DNA from: Fluviicola sp.
GTDB lineage: Bacteria > Bacteroidota > Bacteroidia > Flavobacteriales_D > Crocinitomicaceae
Length of the DNA stretch: 39,360 nucleotides
Assembly (NCBI GenBank): GCA_002733985.1
Contig: NVXP01000154.1
Coordinates: 1 to 39,360, forward strand
Direction: 5' to 3'
Below are positions 21,134-27,732 of this stretch, piece by piece. Position 1 is the stretch's first letter, and the number at the start of each line of letters is the position of its first letter. The notes beneath the pieces were generated by a model that saw nothing but the letters and a program-made list of their open reading frames with translations, ran no database searches and was not told where the DNA came from. A program made the position numbers and the translations under genes.

Positions 21134-21411
21134 GCCATCCCGTCGCCGAGAGGTTCGATATCTTCGTGGAGTCTTCCTTCGCTATCGGTCGGCCCATGCG
21201 GGGCGTTGTCGATGGTGTCGAGGTTACTACCGCGCCGCTGACTTACGTCTACGGAAGTGAGACGCGCAACCCGCGCTCGGCTGTTACGTGGGCGGATGTG
21301 CACCTGATGGATGGCGACCATAAGCGCTGGGTGGTTCGGGCACGGGGGTTCGTCGTGGGGCGGCTTAGGGCTCAGTGCTCATCTAGGCGTAGGCAGGAGG
21401 TTTTGTTGTGA
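21130..21411 (+). CDS. Hypothetical beta-rich protein (93 aa)
   Basis: The GTG overlaps the preceding stop (GTGA). The protein (MSHPVAERFDIFVESSFAIG) has alternating beta segments (VDGVEVTTAPLTYVYGSETR) and a very basic end (GRLRAQCSSRRRQEVLL). No domain is recognised. It is part of a chain of small genes joined by overlaps. Confidence 0.5.
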   Translation: MSHPVAERFDIFVESSFAIGRPMRGVVDGVEVTTAPLTYVYGSETRNPRSAVTWADVHLMDGDHKRWVVRARGFVVGRLRAQCSSRRRQEVLL

Positions 21412-21767
21412 GTGCGTCTGATGACCCTGATGTGCCTGCGTGGCTTGTGGCTATCTCTCGAGACAAGGCGGCCGCGAGCCTCAAGACGCTGCTTGGTGAG
21501 TCGCCTGATGACTGTCCGCTGTGTGGGTCGCCTGCTATCGACTTCGAAATGGACGGCCTGGCAGACAAAGAGCGCAGTCGGGACCGCCGAGCGTGGGCGT
21601 ACCTGCGGAAGATTGTGGGCGGGATGATGCCCGATGAGGTGCCGCAGTATGCCAAGGGCGCCTACTACGACGCTAAGCGGCTGTTCCAGGAGGTTGCGGC
21701 CCCGGATGATGGGGTGAAGGCTGCGGCGCCTAGGGTGCTGATTGTTGAAAGGGGGGTGAAGTTATGA
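21408..21767 (+). CDS. Hypothetical helical protein with CPLC motif (119 aa)
   Basis: GGAGG precedes the GTG, which overlaps the previous stop. The protein has one CPLCGSPAIDF knuckle, a helical MDGLADKERSRDRRAWAYLR segment and ends VLIVERGVKL. A single CxxC is insufficient for a full zinc ribbon. It may pair with other sites. Function unknown. Confidence 0.5.
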   Translation: MSASDDPDVPAWLVAISRDKAAASLKTLLGESPDDCPLCGSPAIDFEMDGLADKERSRDRRAWAYLRKIVGGMMPDEVPQYAKGAYYDAKRLFQEVAAPDDGVKAAAPRVLIVERGVKL

Positions 21768-22102
21768 GTGATTGGATTCCCGCGTTCGCGCTGCTCGTAG
21801 CGTCGCTGCACTTCGTCGGCGGCATGGTTGGCTTGTTCATACTGCTCATCCGGCGTGAGCCGCAGTCCGCATCTGAGTGCGACGTCGTCGACCTGGACAT
21901 GCGTATGGTGTGGGTGGTTACGGTCCATGGTCAGGTTGATAGCGTGTGGCTTGGGAAGATTGAGGCCATGCGTGCGATGCACAGCTACATATCTAGCTCG
22001 AAGCCCGACATGGGCCCCGTCGTGCGTCATCCCTGCGGCGGCTTGACGGCTATCGACCTTGAGCTTGAGTACAGGCGGCACTTGGTTATGGGGCCCGTAT
22101 GA
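21764..22102 (+). CDS. Membrane-anchored protein (112 aa)
   Basis: The N-terminus MSDWIPAFALLVASLHFVGG followed by MVGLFILLIRREP is one or two closely spaced membrane helices with the polar part inside or outside unknown. The remainder is mixed (VVWVVTVHGQVDSVWLGKIE-like) with a GPVVRHPCGGL motif. The gene overlaps both neighbours by ATGA. No family is recognised. Confidence 0.5.
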   Translation: MSDWIPAFALLVASLHFVGGMVGLFILLIRREPQSASECDVVDLDMRMVWVVTVHGQVDSVWLGKIEAMRAMHSYISSSKPDMGPVVRHPCGGLTAIDLELEYRRHLVMGPV

Positions 22103-22440
22103 GTGACTTGAAGCCGTGTCCATTCTGTGGGTCTGAGGCTGAGTTGCTGGGAGGTATTGAAGCCCCCGAGTTGCGCGGTCTTGTGACGTGCTCGAGCCGG
22201 GAGTGCGGACTGGCTTACTGCTGGGGTGACTACACGGTTTGCCAGGTTGGCGTGAAGCTCGGTGTTGAGGCTTGGAATACGCGGCCTGGGGAGGGCGCTA
22301 CCACCAAGGCGCCATATCATCACTGGCTAGGCCATGAGGCAGGCCCGGGGGTGGAGGCTGAGTCGTTAGATAGAGCGCTGCGTGGGGTTGACGTAATCGG
22401 CGCGGGCTTGGACGGGGTCGTGAGGGAGGGGGAGTCGTGA
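22099..22440 (+). CDS. Lar-like restriction alleviation protein (113 aa)
   Basis: The N-terminal 65 residues match the Lar family: LKPCPFCGSEAELLGGIEAP, then VTCSSRECGLAYCWG and LGVEAWNTRP, with CxxC and CxxxxC zinc ligands and the W-N-T segment. Lar proteins in Rac prophage and related phages reduce type I restriction. The C-terminal half (HHWLGHEAGPGVEAESLDRA) is extra and unlike Lar. Together with the phage methyltransferase it suggests two ways to escape host restriction. ATGA overlap joins it to the membrane protein. Confidence 0.7.
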   Translation: MSDLKPCPFCGSEAELLGGIEAPELRGLVTCSSRECGLAYCWGDYTVCQVGVKLGVEAWNTRPGEGATTKAPYHHWLGHEAGPGVEAESLDRALRGVDVIGAGLDGVVREGES

Positions 22441-23033
22441 ATGAGAAGAGACTCGTGCGGATGATTATGGCTGCGGACGGCCGGTTCATATCGTATGCCC
22501 GCACGCTAAGCAGGCTGCGTACGATAAGGAAGACGCCCGAGTTTCGGGAGCGGGTTCGGGAGCTTAAGGCGGATGTGGAGTCCATTATGAAGGGCAGCTA
22601 CACGCACCTTGCGGTCGTTGCGGCGTTTATAGAGCTGGCTGACCCTCCTGGGGAGGTTGCATCAGCTAAGCTCACTGCTGCGGGCCTGTGCTTCTCATCC
22701 CTTGAGGGCGGCTTGCGTCTGGTCGTTAGCGTTCCCGGCCGTGGGCTGGCGGACTACTGGACCGGGTCGGCTGTATGGCGTCTGCGCGATGGGCACAAGG
22801 GCCTCGGGGTTGAGTCGCTGATTGTGTACGTGGGTGAAGGTGTGGAGGCATGGGCGCGGGCTGTTGCCGCGCTGAATGAGGACACGAATGATTTGGACAG
22901 GGTCGGGCGCCTAGATGGTTGGTTCGGCGAAGGTCTATGGCAGCAGCAGTCTGGGGGTGCAGGATGCTCATGTGAGAGGCATCTCCCTGGTGGCGACCCA
23001 GGGTACTGCAAGCACTGCACGGACAGAATGTAA
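22437..23033 (+). CDS. Hypothetical protein with C-terminal cysteine cluster (198 aa)
   Basis: The GTG overlaps the previous stop and has a purine-rich site before it. The N-terminus is basic and helical (RTLSRLRTIRKTPEFRERVR). The middle is mixed with a GLADYWTGSAVWRLRDG segment. The last 30 residues have CSCERHLPGGDPGYCKHCTD, which could bind zinc. It has no family I recognise. It ends 117 bases before the next confident gene. Confidence 0.5.
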   Translation: MNEKRLVRMIMAADGRFISYARTLSRLRTIRKTPEFRERVRELKADVESIMKGSYTHLAVVAAFIELADPPGEVASAKLTAAGLCFSSLEGGLRLVVSVPGRGLADYWTGSAVWRLRDGHKGLGVESLIVYVGEGVEAWARAVAALNEDTNDLDRVGRLDGWFGEGLWQQQSGGAGCSCERHLPGGDPGYCKHCTDRM

Positions 23034-23150
23034 AAACGTCGCGATATCAACGCGTTGTAGGGGGTGGGGTTTCTTTTGTGGGGGCCCTAAAACCGCATGC
23101 GGAAATCCGACCCGATTTTGTATCTATTTGAGAACCCTGGAGTTTTGAAC
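23034..23150. other. Intergenic region before the 169-residue gene
   Basis: This 117-base gap has G-rich runs (GGGGG, GGGG, GGGGG within about 30 bases), TTTCTTTTG and a ten-base palindrome CCGCATGCGG at 23093-23102. I found no convincing -35/-10 pair and no clear terminator hairpin with U-run. It ends in a CTGGAGTTTTGAACATGA leader, nearly the same as one 500 bases later. Confidence 0.35.
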
Positions 23151-23660
23151 ATGACCGATAGCAACCGAATTCAACGACCGGACCTGTACACCCCGATGAC
23201 TGCGATGATTGACGCTGTCGATGCGTACTCGACGCAGGCGGCGTTGACCGCAGTGCACGATATCCGCACTCAGCTTGGCCCGCTGCTTTTCACTGAGTGG
23301 TACCGCACGGTCCGCTTCGCGGTGTGCCCAGGTGCCGGCTCATCGACGTCGGCCGTCATGCTTGCCGAGGACCGAAGCTGCCTCTTCATCACGAAGGGCC
23401 GGCATCACTACCTGAGGCGGATGATACTTGAGACGAACGGCCCTGGAGGATACCAGTCCAACACCGTCGCGCTTGTCGATAGCGCCAAGTTCGACGGAAG
23501 CAACATCAGCCAAGAGCTGCTGATATTCGACCACGACTTGCTGACCGAGGCCGATATCAAAAGGGTGCTGAGCGCAGTCGTGACCAAGGCATACAACCCG
23601 CTCGTCCTCATCATCGGGCACGGCGAAAGAACCCACAGCGGTCCCGGACTGCCATCATGA
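23151..23660 (+). CDS. Hypothetical protein (169 aa)
   Basis: I choose the ATG at 23151, eight bases after GGAG. An ATG at 23097 lies in the palindrome without a ribosome site. The protein (MTDSNRIQRPDLYTPMTAMI) is mixed alpha/beta with AVMLAEDRSCLFITKGRHHY and LVDSAKFDGSNISQELLIFD, ending in VLIIGHGERTHSGPGLPS. No family is recognised. It ends at an ATGA codon from which a short downstream frame opens. Confidence 0.5.
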   Translation: MTDSNRIQRPDLYTPMTAMIDAVDAYSTQAALTAVHDIRTQLGPLLFTEWYRTVRFAVCPGAGSSTSAVMLAEDRSCLFITKGRHHYLRRMILETNGPGGYQSNTVALVDSAKFDGSNISQELLIFDHDLLTEADIKRVLSAVVTKAYNPLVLIIGHGERTHSGPGLPS

Positions 23661-23677
23661 GCGCTGGAGTTTTAAAC

Positions 23678-23821
23678 ATGAGTCCCATTCTAGAAGGGTC
23701 GGTGCCATTGGTGGCGGCTGCCCAAACGTTGGAATTCGCCGACCGGAAAGCTTCGCGCAGTCTCACAGGATTACGCGCCGCCACCAATGGCGCTGACCTG
23801 GGGTTGGAGGAAACGGCATGA
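23678..23821 (+). CDS. Short ORF spanning a long inverted repeat (47 aa)
   Basis: ATG 23678 has GGAG eight bases before it, and its 18-base leader nearly repeats the one at 23137. The product starts MSPILEGSVPLVAAAQTLEF and has no motif. Its stop overlaps the next gene's ATG (ATGA), the normal linkage. Much of the frame is a 15-base inverted repeat with its 58-base loop, so the DNA may act as a structure rather than, or as well as, a coding sequence. Confidence 0.4.
   Translation: MSPILEGSVPLVAAAQTLEFADRKASRSLTGLRAATNGADLGLEETA
23704..23791. repeat. 15-base perfect inverted repeat with 58-base loop
   Basis: GCCATTGGTGGCGGC (23704-23718) is matched exactly by GCCGCCACCAATGGC (23777-23791). 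A 15-base perfect inverted repeat at this distance is unlikely by chance. It is GC-rich (11 of 15) and would form a stable long stem in RNA or a cruciform in DNA. The loop has GGAATTC and AAGCTT sites. It may regulate the following gene or be a protein-binding or site-specific element. There is no U-run, so it is not a classical terminator. Confidence 0.55.
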
Positions 23822-24132
23822 GCATGCTGGCTTCGCCTGACTGGGCTCGACGGCCCGGTCTTGATACCGTTTGCGCGCATCATGTGGGTGTCGGCGATGC
23901 CCGAGGTGGCGCCATGACCCGGGACGAAGCGGTGGCGGCCCTTTCGATTGAGGCTGAGGCTCACCCACTCGTGAGGATTGCGGTTGCCAGGCTGCGGGAC
24001 GACGGCGAGGACCCCACGAAAGTGCTGGTCGATTTGGCGCTCGGACTGGCCATGACCAAATCCGCGATGAACGTGAAGCTAGGGCGAGTCTTGGGGCTGG
24101 ATGCTGAGAAGTGGCTGGGGGATGAGCGATGA
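23818..24132 (+). CDS. Hypothetical protein (104 aa)
   Basis: ATG 23818 follows GGAGG by seven bases and overlaps the previous stop. A second possible start at 23914 also has GAGG and would give the last 72 residues. The product has a short opening with HHVGVGDARGG and a helical body (TRDEAVAALSIEAEAHPLVR). It ends LGRVLGLDAEKWLGDER. No family is recognised. Confidence 0.5.
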   Translation: MSMLASPDWARRPGLDTVCAHHVGVGDARGGAMTRDEAVAALSIEAEAHPLVRIAVARLRDDGEDPTKVLVDLALGLAMTKSAMNVKLGRVLGLDAEKWLGDER

Positions 24133-24437
24133 AAAAGCTGCACTGGACCAACCCCATTCTCTCCGAGCTATCCGAGCTGGTGGACTCCGACGGCCGCGCC
24201 TACGCCTGCGTATCCGTCCGCGGCGGCATGTTCGGCGACGGCCCTCCAGTAGTGCTGGGCCTCGAAATCCAAGAGGGAGTCGCGGTGCCCTGCATCGAGT
24301 GGCGCGGCAACGCGGAGACTGCGCTTAATGAGTTGATTGCGAAGATTCAGGCGACGCGGTTTCGTCTGCGGAGCTCGCTCCGTGACTCGGTCCGCATTGC
24401 GGTCGCGTGCTTCGCGGGATTCGGTGGCGACTCATGA
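24129..24437 (+). CDS. Hypothetical protein (102 aa)
   Basis: The ATG overlaps the previous stop (ATGA) with GGGGA upstream. The protein starts MKKLHWTNPILSELSELVDS and continues RAYACVSVRGGMFGDGPPVV, beta-rich, with a helical NAETALNELIAKIQATRFRL region. The family is unknown. It is coupled by ATGA to the next gene. Confidence 0.5.
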   Translation: MKKLHWTNPILSELSELVDSDGRAYACVSVRGGMFGDGPPVVLGLEIQEGVAVPCIEWRGNAETALNELIAKIQATRFRLRSSLRDSVRIAVACFAGFGGDS

Positions 24438-24703
24438 ACTGGGGCGCAATGAAGGAGCAGAAGCGCGCTGCCACGGCCACAAAGCAGGCACGGGCACTCG
24501 ACACGCTTGCCGCGCTGGGCATCCCGGTAGCCGTCCTCAGCCTTGGATGCCTGAGCGTGGGGCGCCAGGGCCGCACCGCAAGCTTCTGGCCGAACAGGGC
24601 TCGGTGGGTGACCCATGGCAAGGGGCAGGAACAGGGGACGGGGCTTCAAGAGCTGATTGCGTGGCTCGGGACCAATTCGGCGTACGTGCCGAAGACCGCG
24701 TAA
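24434..24703 (+). CDS. Hypothetical protein (89 aa)
   Basis: The ATG at 24434 overlaps the previous stop by ATGA. The protein is basic at its start (MNWGAMKEQKRAATATKQAR), has a nonpolar stretch ALGIPVAVLSLGCLSVG and ends with LIAWLGTNSAYVPKTA. No domain is recognised. It ends 39 bases before the next gene, with no motif in that gap. Confidence 0.5.
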   Translation: MNWGAMKEQKRAATATKQARALDTLAALGIPVAVLSLGCLSVGRQGRTASFWPNRARWVTHGKGQEQGTGLQELIAWLGTNSAYVPKTA

Positions 24704-24742
24704 GCGGCTGATATGTAACACTATTACCGATTCGGTGGAATT

Positions 24743-24967
24743 ATGCCCATTACCAAGACCGTCCCAGATAGCCGCCAATGGTGCGCACCCAGCGACGTCG
24801 CCGCGTACAAGGAAGGAGTCCTTGAGTGGGCCAAGATCCCGGCGTGGTTCACCACCACCGAAAGCGACAGGTTCAAAGGCCTCGACAAAGACCGCACGCT
24901 CGTCATCATGACCCGAATACACCCCGATGACCTGGCCGCCCCTTGCTGCCCTTGGGTGGGCAAGTGA
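24743..24967 (+). CDS. Hypothetical protein (74 aa)
   Basis: The ATG follows a weak GGTGGA. The protein (MPITKTVPDSRQWCAPSDVA) has aromatic residues (AKIPAWFTTTESDRF) and a CCPW end (LAAPCCPWVGK). No domain is recognised. Its stop overlaps the GTG of the next, very small gene (GTGA), supporting expression as part of the chain. Confidence 0.45.
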   Translation: MPITKTVPDSRQWCAPSDVAAYKEGVLEWAKIPAWFTTTESDRFKGLDKDRTLVIMTRIHPDDLAAPCCPWVGK

Positions 24968-25089
24968 GGATTCCCCCGCTAGCGACGGCGGTGTTCATCG
25001 GCGTGATTGGCTGGGGCAGTAACGACATACATGGCGCTTGGGCGGTCGCGACGATTCTGCTCGACATGTACTGGGTGGAGCACACATGA
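24964..25089 (+). CDS. Very small membrane protein (41 aa)
   Basis: GTG overlaps the previous TGA, and the frame ends in the ATGA of the next gene, so both ends show the linkage typical here. The peptide MRIPPLATAVFIGVIGWGSN then DIHGAWAVATILLDMYWVEH is hydrophobic in two segments and would insert in a membrane. Its role is unknown. Confidence 0.5.
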   Translation: MRIPPLATAVFIGVIGWGSNDIHGAWAVATILLDMYWVEHT

Positions 25090-25313
25090 ACCTCCATCGA
25101 GTTGCCTGCCCCAAGTGTGGCCGGGTCGTCACAGCCGAGGCGGTCCGGGGCGGGCGCTTCGTCCGGCTGGTGAGTCACATGTTCACGGTCATGGGCGAGC
25201 CGTGCTCGGGCGGGTTCTCCGACGTCGAGATAGGTGAGGTCATCACCCCTCCAAATCTCGCGCCCCTCAAAATCGCAATCCCGACTGAGTTCCACATCCT
25301 CAGGATGTTTTGA
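25086..25313 (+). CDS. Small CPKC zinc-knuckle protein (75 aa)
   Basis: The ATG at 25086 overlaps the previous stop (ATGA). The start is MNLHRVACPKCGRVVTAEAV with one CPKC knuckle, a later cysteine (GEPCSGGFSDV) and a C-terminal IAIPTEFHILRMF. It may bind metal with few ligands. It is the last early gene before the terminase promoter region. Confidence 0.5.
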   Translation: MNLHRVACPKCGRVVTAEAVRGGRFVRLVSHMFTVMGEPCSGGFSDVEIGEVITPPNLAPLKIAIPTEFHILRMF

Positions 25314-25322
25314 ACGCGTGTG

Positions 25323-25358
25323 TATAATGGGGTTGTACAGTGTACAATCCTTTGTACA
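25323..25358 (+). promoter_or_regulatory. Late promoter -10 box with TTGTACA operator
   Basis: TATAAT, an exact -10 consensus, lies at 25323-25328, without a good -35, as for activated promoters. Ten bases upstream the sequence GCGTGTG offers TG close to it. Just downstream TTGTACA G TGTACAA (25333-25347) is a perfect seven-base inverted repeat, and another TTGTACA follows at 25352-25358. The operator would overlap the start site and control transcription of the terminase and structural operon. The same half-site occurs at the end of the promoter at 20664. Confidence 0.55.
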
Positions 25359-25394
25359 GCCCTGTAAGGGTGCGCAACTAGGGAGGTTTTGAGC

Positions 25395-26102
25395 ATGAGT
25401 CGGCCGATGCTGGGTAACGATGTGCGGTTGCGCGCCCTCGACTTGTACGCAGTTGGACGGACCGAACCCGGCAAAAAGGTGGGCTACAGGGACGTCGCCA
25501 AGATGCTCCAAGACGAGTTCGGGCTGGACCGAAGCATCAGCCACGGGTCGATTCGAAACTGGGTTCTTGACCCCACGCTTCGGGACATCCGGGCACGCCG
25601 CCTCAAGAACGAAGAGGAGAAGGCGGAAGAGCTGGGGCAGCCGGCGCCCGAGCCCGTGGAGGCTCCGAAGCCCAAGGGTCGCAACAACCCGCTGACGCTG
25701 ACCGTCGCGAAGGTGGCTGGCAGTCTGGGCTGGACGCAGAAGGTTGAGGACGTGTTCGGCAGCGCGCTTCTAAGCGGAGTCTCAAAGCGCATCGCAGCCC
25801 ATGCCGCAGGGTTGACCGAGTCGGATATAGACAGTTGGATCGACGAAGCGAAGGCTGGCCGTGAGCCGTTCAAGTCCGCGCTACGCAGGGTTCGCAAGAC
25901 CGTGGCCGAGAGGGCGATCGAGGTCGCGCTGGCAGTGCAGGGCGGCCAGCTCGGGTATCAAGCTCGAATCAAGTACCTCGCCGCTGTCGACCCGGACAAC
26001 TGGTCGGACAAGCCGCGCAAGACTGAGTCCGAGCAAGACCGGGCGATGGGAATTACAGACGCCGCGTTGGACGAAATCATTGCTGCCGAGGTGGCATCTT
26101 GA
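25395..26102 (+). CDS. Terminase small subunit candidate (235 aa)
   Basis: GGGAGG lies eight bases before ATG 25395. A TTG six bases earlier is less likely. The N-terminus has an HTH-like segment (YRDVAKMLQDEFGLDRSISH, then GSIRNWVLD), a proline-rich linker and a helical C-terminus (RRVRKTVAERAIEVALAVQG, then YLAAVDPDNWSDKPRK). The last pattern, an xxxVDPDNWxDK-like motif, is common in terminase small subunits of the helix-turn-helix type, which bind pac or cos DNA. The TTG of the large subunit overlaps its stop, which is strong support. Confidence 0.75.
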   Translation: MSRPMLGNDVRLRALDLYAVGRTEPGKKVGYRDVAKMLQDEFGLDRSISHGSIRNWVLDPTLRDIRARRLKNEEEKAEELGQPAPEPVEAPKPKGRNNPLTLTVAKVAGSLGWTQKVEDVFGSALLSGVSKRIAAHAAGLTESDIDSWIDEAKAGREPFKSALRRVRKTVAERAIEVALAVQGGQLGYQARIKYLAAVDPDNWSDKPRKTESEQDRAMGITDAALDEIIAAEVAS

Positions 26103-27661
26103 GTCAAGGGCTCAGTGTCCGGGCGGCCCGGGCCGAACGGGCGCGACGGGCGTGCTACAGAAGCCTGAAGTCGTACGCGTATCTCATTTGGCCCATCGTC
26201 AACCCTGACCGGAAGCTCGAGTGGTCTTGGCACATGGACGCGCTGTGCCTGCATTTAGAGGCGTGGCTCCGTGGGGACGTGCCGCGCCTCATGATTAACC
26301 TGCCTCCCGGCCACTCGAAGTCATTCCTGGTGTCCATAGCCGCCCCCACGTTTGCATGGCTGACCAAGCCATCGCTTCGATTCATCTGCGCATCGTACGG
26401 CATGGAGCTCGCCACCGACCTAAACGAGGCGCGGCGTCTTGTCCTCGACTCCGACGTCTATCGTGAGTACCTCAACCCAGGCTGGGAGCCGCAGGCGGGT
26501 CGGTGGCTCAAGACCTACTTCGTCAACAACAAGCGCGGGTATATGCGGGCGTCCTCGACTAAGACGGGCATCCTGGGCGGCCATGCGGACAAAATGATTA
26601 TCGATGACCCTCTGAGAGTAGAGGATATCTACGGGCCGCCGCTCAAGGGCCATGTGTCCTGGTTCACAGACACGGCATCCACACGATTCGGCGACCTGAA
26701 GTCAGCCAGCGTGTGCATTGTGATGCAGCGCATCCACGTCGAAGACCTGTCTGGATACCTTCTGGAGTTGGAGCCCGAACGATGGTGCCATTTATGCCTG
26801 CCGGCTGAGTTCGACCCGGAACGTAGATGCTCGACTGACCTGGGCTGGACTGATCCCCGCAAGGTCAAAGGCGAGCTTCTGTGCCCTGACCGCTTCCCGG
26901 ACGAAGTTCTAGCGCCACTCAAGGCCAAGTTCGGTTCGAACGGCGGCAAGGGCTGGTATTCGCAGTACCAGCAGGACCCAGCGAAGGGCTCAGGCCGCAT
27001 GTTCAACACCGCATGGTGGCAGGAATACGACGTACTGCCCGACAAGATAGACGCGTGGGTGGTGAGCATCGATGCGTCGTTCGGTGAGAAGAAAGACGCG
27101 AAGAGGGAGGACGACTTCAACGCGACCATGGTGGGGGCCCGGTGCGGCAACCGGCTGTACCTGGTCGACTGTCGACATGCCCGCGCCGAGTTCAACGAGT
27201 TCAAGGCGTTCTTGTTCGGCGAGCTTGTCGATGGCGGCGAGCGGCACGCCCGAGACGGGTTTGCGGACAAGTGGATTCAGGTCCCCACGTGGCTCGTTGA
27301 GCAAGCGGCTAACGGGGCGGCCACCGTGTCGGAACTGAAGCGAATGATGCCCCGCTCATGCTCAATACACAGCATCAACCCGACGGACTCAAAGCAAGCA
27401 CGGGCGGCCGTTACGGCGCCCTTGGTGGAGTCGGGCCACATCCTTGTTCCGAAGGGCGCGGCGTGGGTGAAGGACTTCATCGAAGAGGCCGGGAAGTTCC
27501 CCAACACCACACACAACGACCGAGTCGACGCGCTGACCCAGATGCGTGCACACTTCGGCGCGCTGCTAGGCATCAGCGCATTCAGGCCCGAAGTATCCAA
27601 GCCGCCCACCGAGGCCGCAGCTATGCACAGGCGCTGGGGCGGCATCGGTCAAGCCCGGTAG
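26099..27661 (+). CDS. terL: Terminase large subunit (520 aa)
   Basis: This is the packaging ATPase-nuclease. Walker A-like LPPGHSKS lies near residues 68-75, Walker B MIIDDP near 166-171 with an acidic pair, and a coupling motif near 210. The RNase-H-like nuclease starts at VVSIDASFGEKKDAKREDDF with acidic residues and ends THNDRVDALTQ near 475-490. The TTG start overlaps the small subunit stop. It packages phage DNA into the prohead through the portal encoded next. The ends could be cos, pac or headful; nothing here decides which. Confidence 0.9.
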   Translation: MSQGLSVRAARAERARRACYRSLKSYAYLIWPIVNPDRKLEWSWHMDALCLHLEAWLRGDVPRLMINLPPGHSKSFLVSIAAPTFAWLTKPSLRFICASYGMELATDLNEARRLVLDSDVYREYLNPGWEPQAGRWLKTYFVNNKRGYMRASSTKTGILGGHADKMIIDDPLRVEDIYGPPLKGHVSWFTDTASTRFGDLKSASVCIVMQRIHVEDLSGYLLELEPERWCHLCLPAEFDPERRCSTDLGWTDPRKVKGELLCPDRFPDEVLAPLKAKFGSNGGKGWYSQYQQDPAKGSGRMFNTAWWQEYDVLPDKIDAWVVSIDASFGEKKDAKREDDFNATMVGARCGNRLYLVDCRHARAEFNEFKAFLFGELVDGGERHARDGFADKWIQVPTWLVEQAANGAATVSELKRMMPRSCSIHSINPTDSKQARAAVTAPLVESGHILVPKGAAWVKDFIEEAGKFPNTTHNDRVDALTQMRAHFGALLGISAFRPEVSKPPTEAAAMHRRWGGIGQAR

Positions 27662-27689
27662 CCTCCAAATTGGGTGCACACGGAAATCG

Positions 27690-27724
27690 TTGACTTGCGC
27701 AACTAGTTAGCGGGTGCGTATGAT
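27690..27724 (+). promoter_or_regulatory. Possible promoter before the portal gene
   Basis: TATGAT (27719-27724) is close to a -10 box and TTGCGC lies 18 bases before, with TTGACT also nearby at 27690 but at a 23-base distance. The gap of 71 bases holds TGCGCAACTAG (27696-27706), also present just before the terminase gene (25371-25381). The signal is modest. Confidence 0.3.
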
Positions 27725-27732
27725 GCGTGCGC

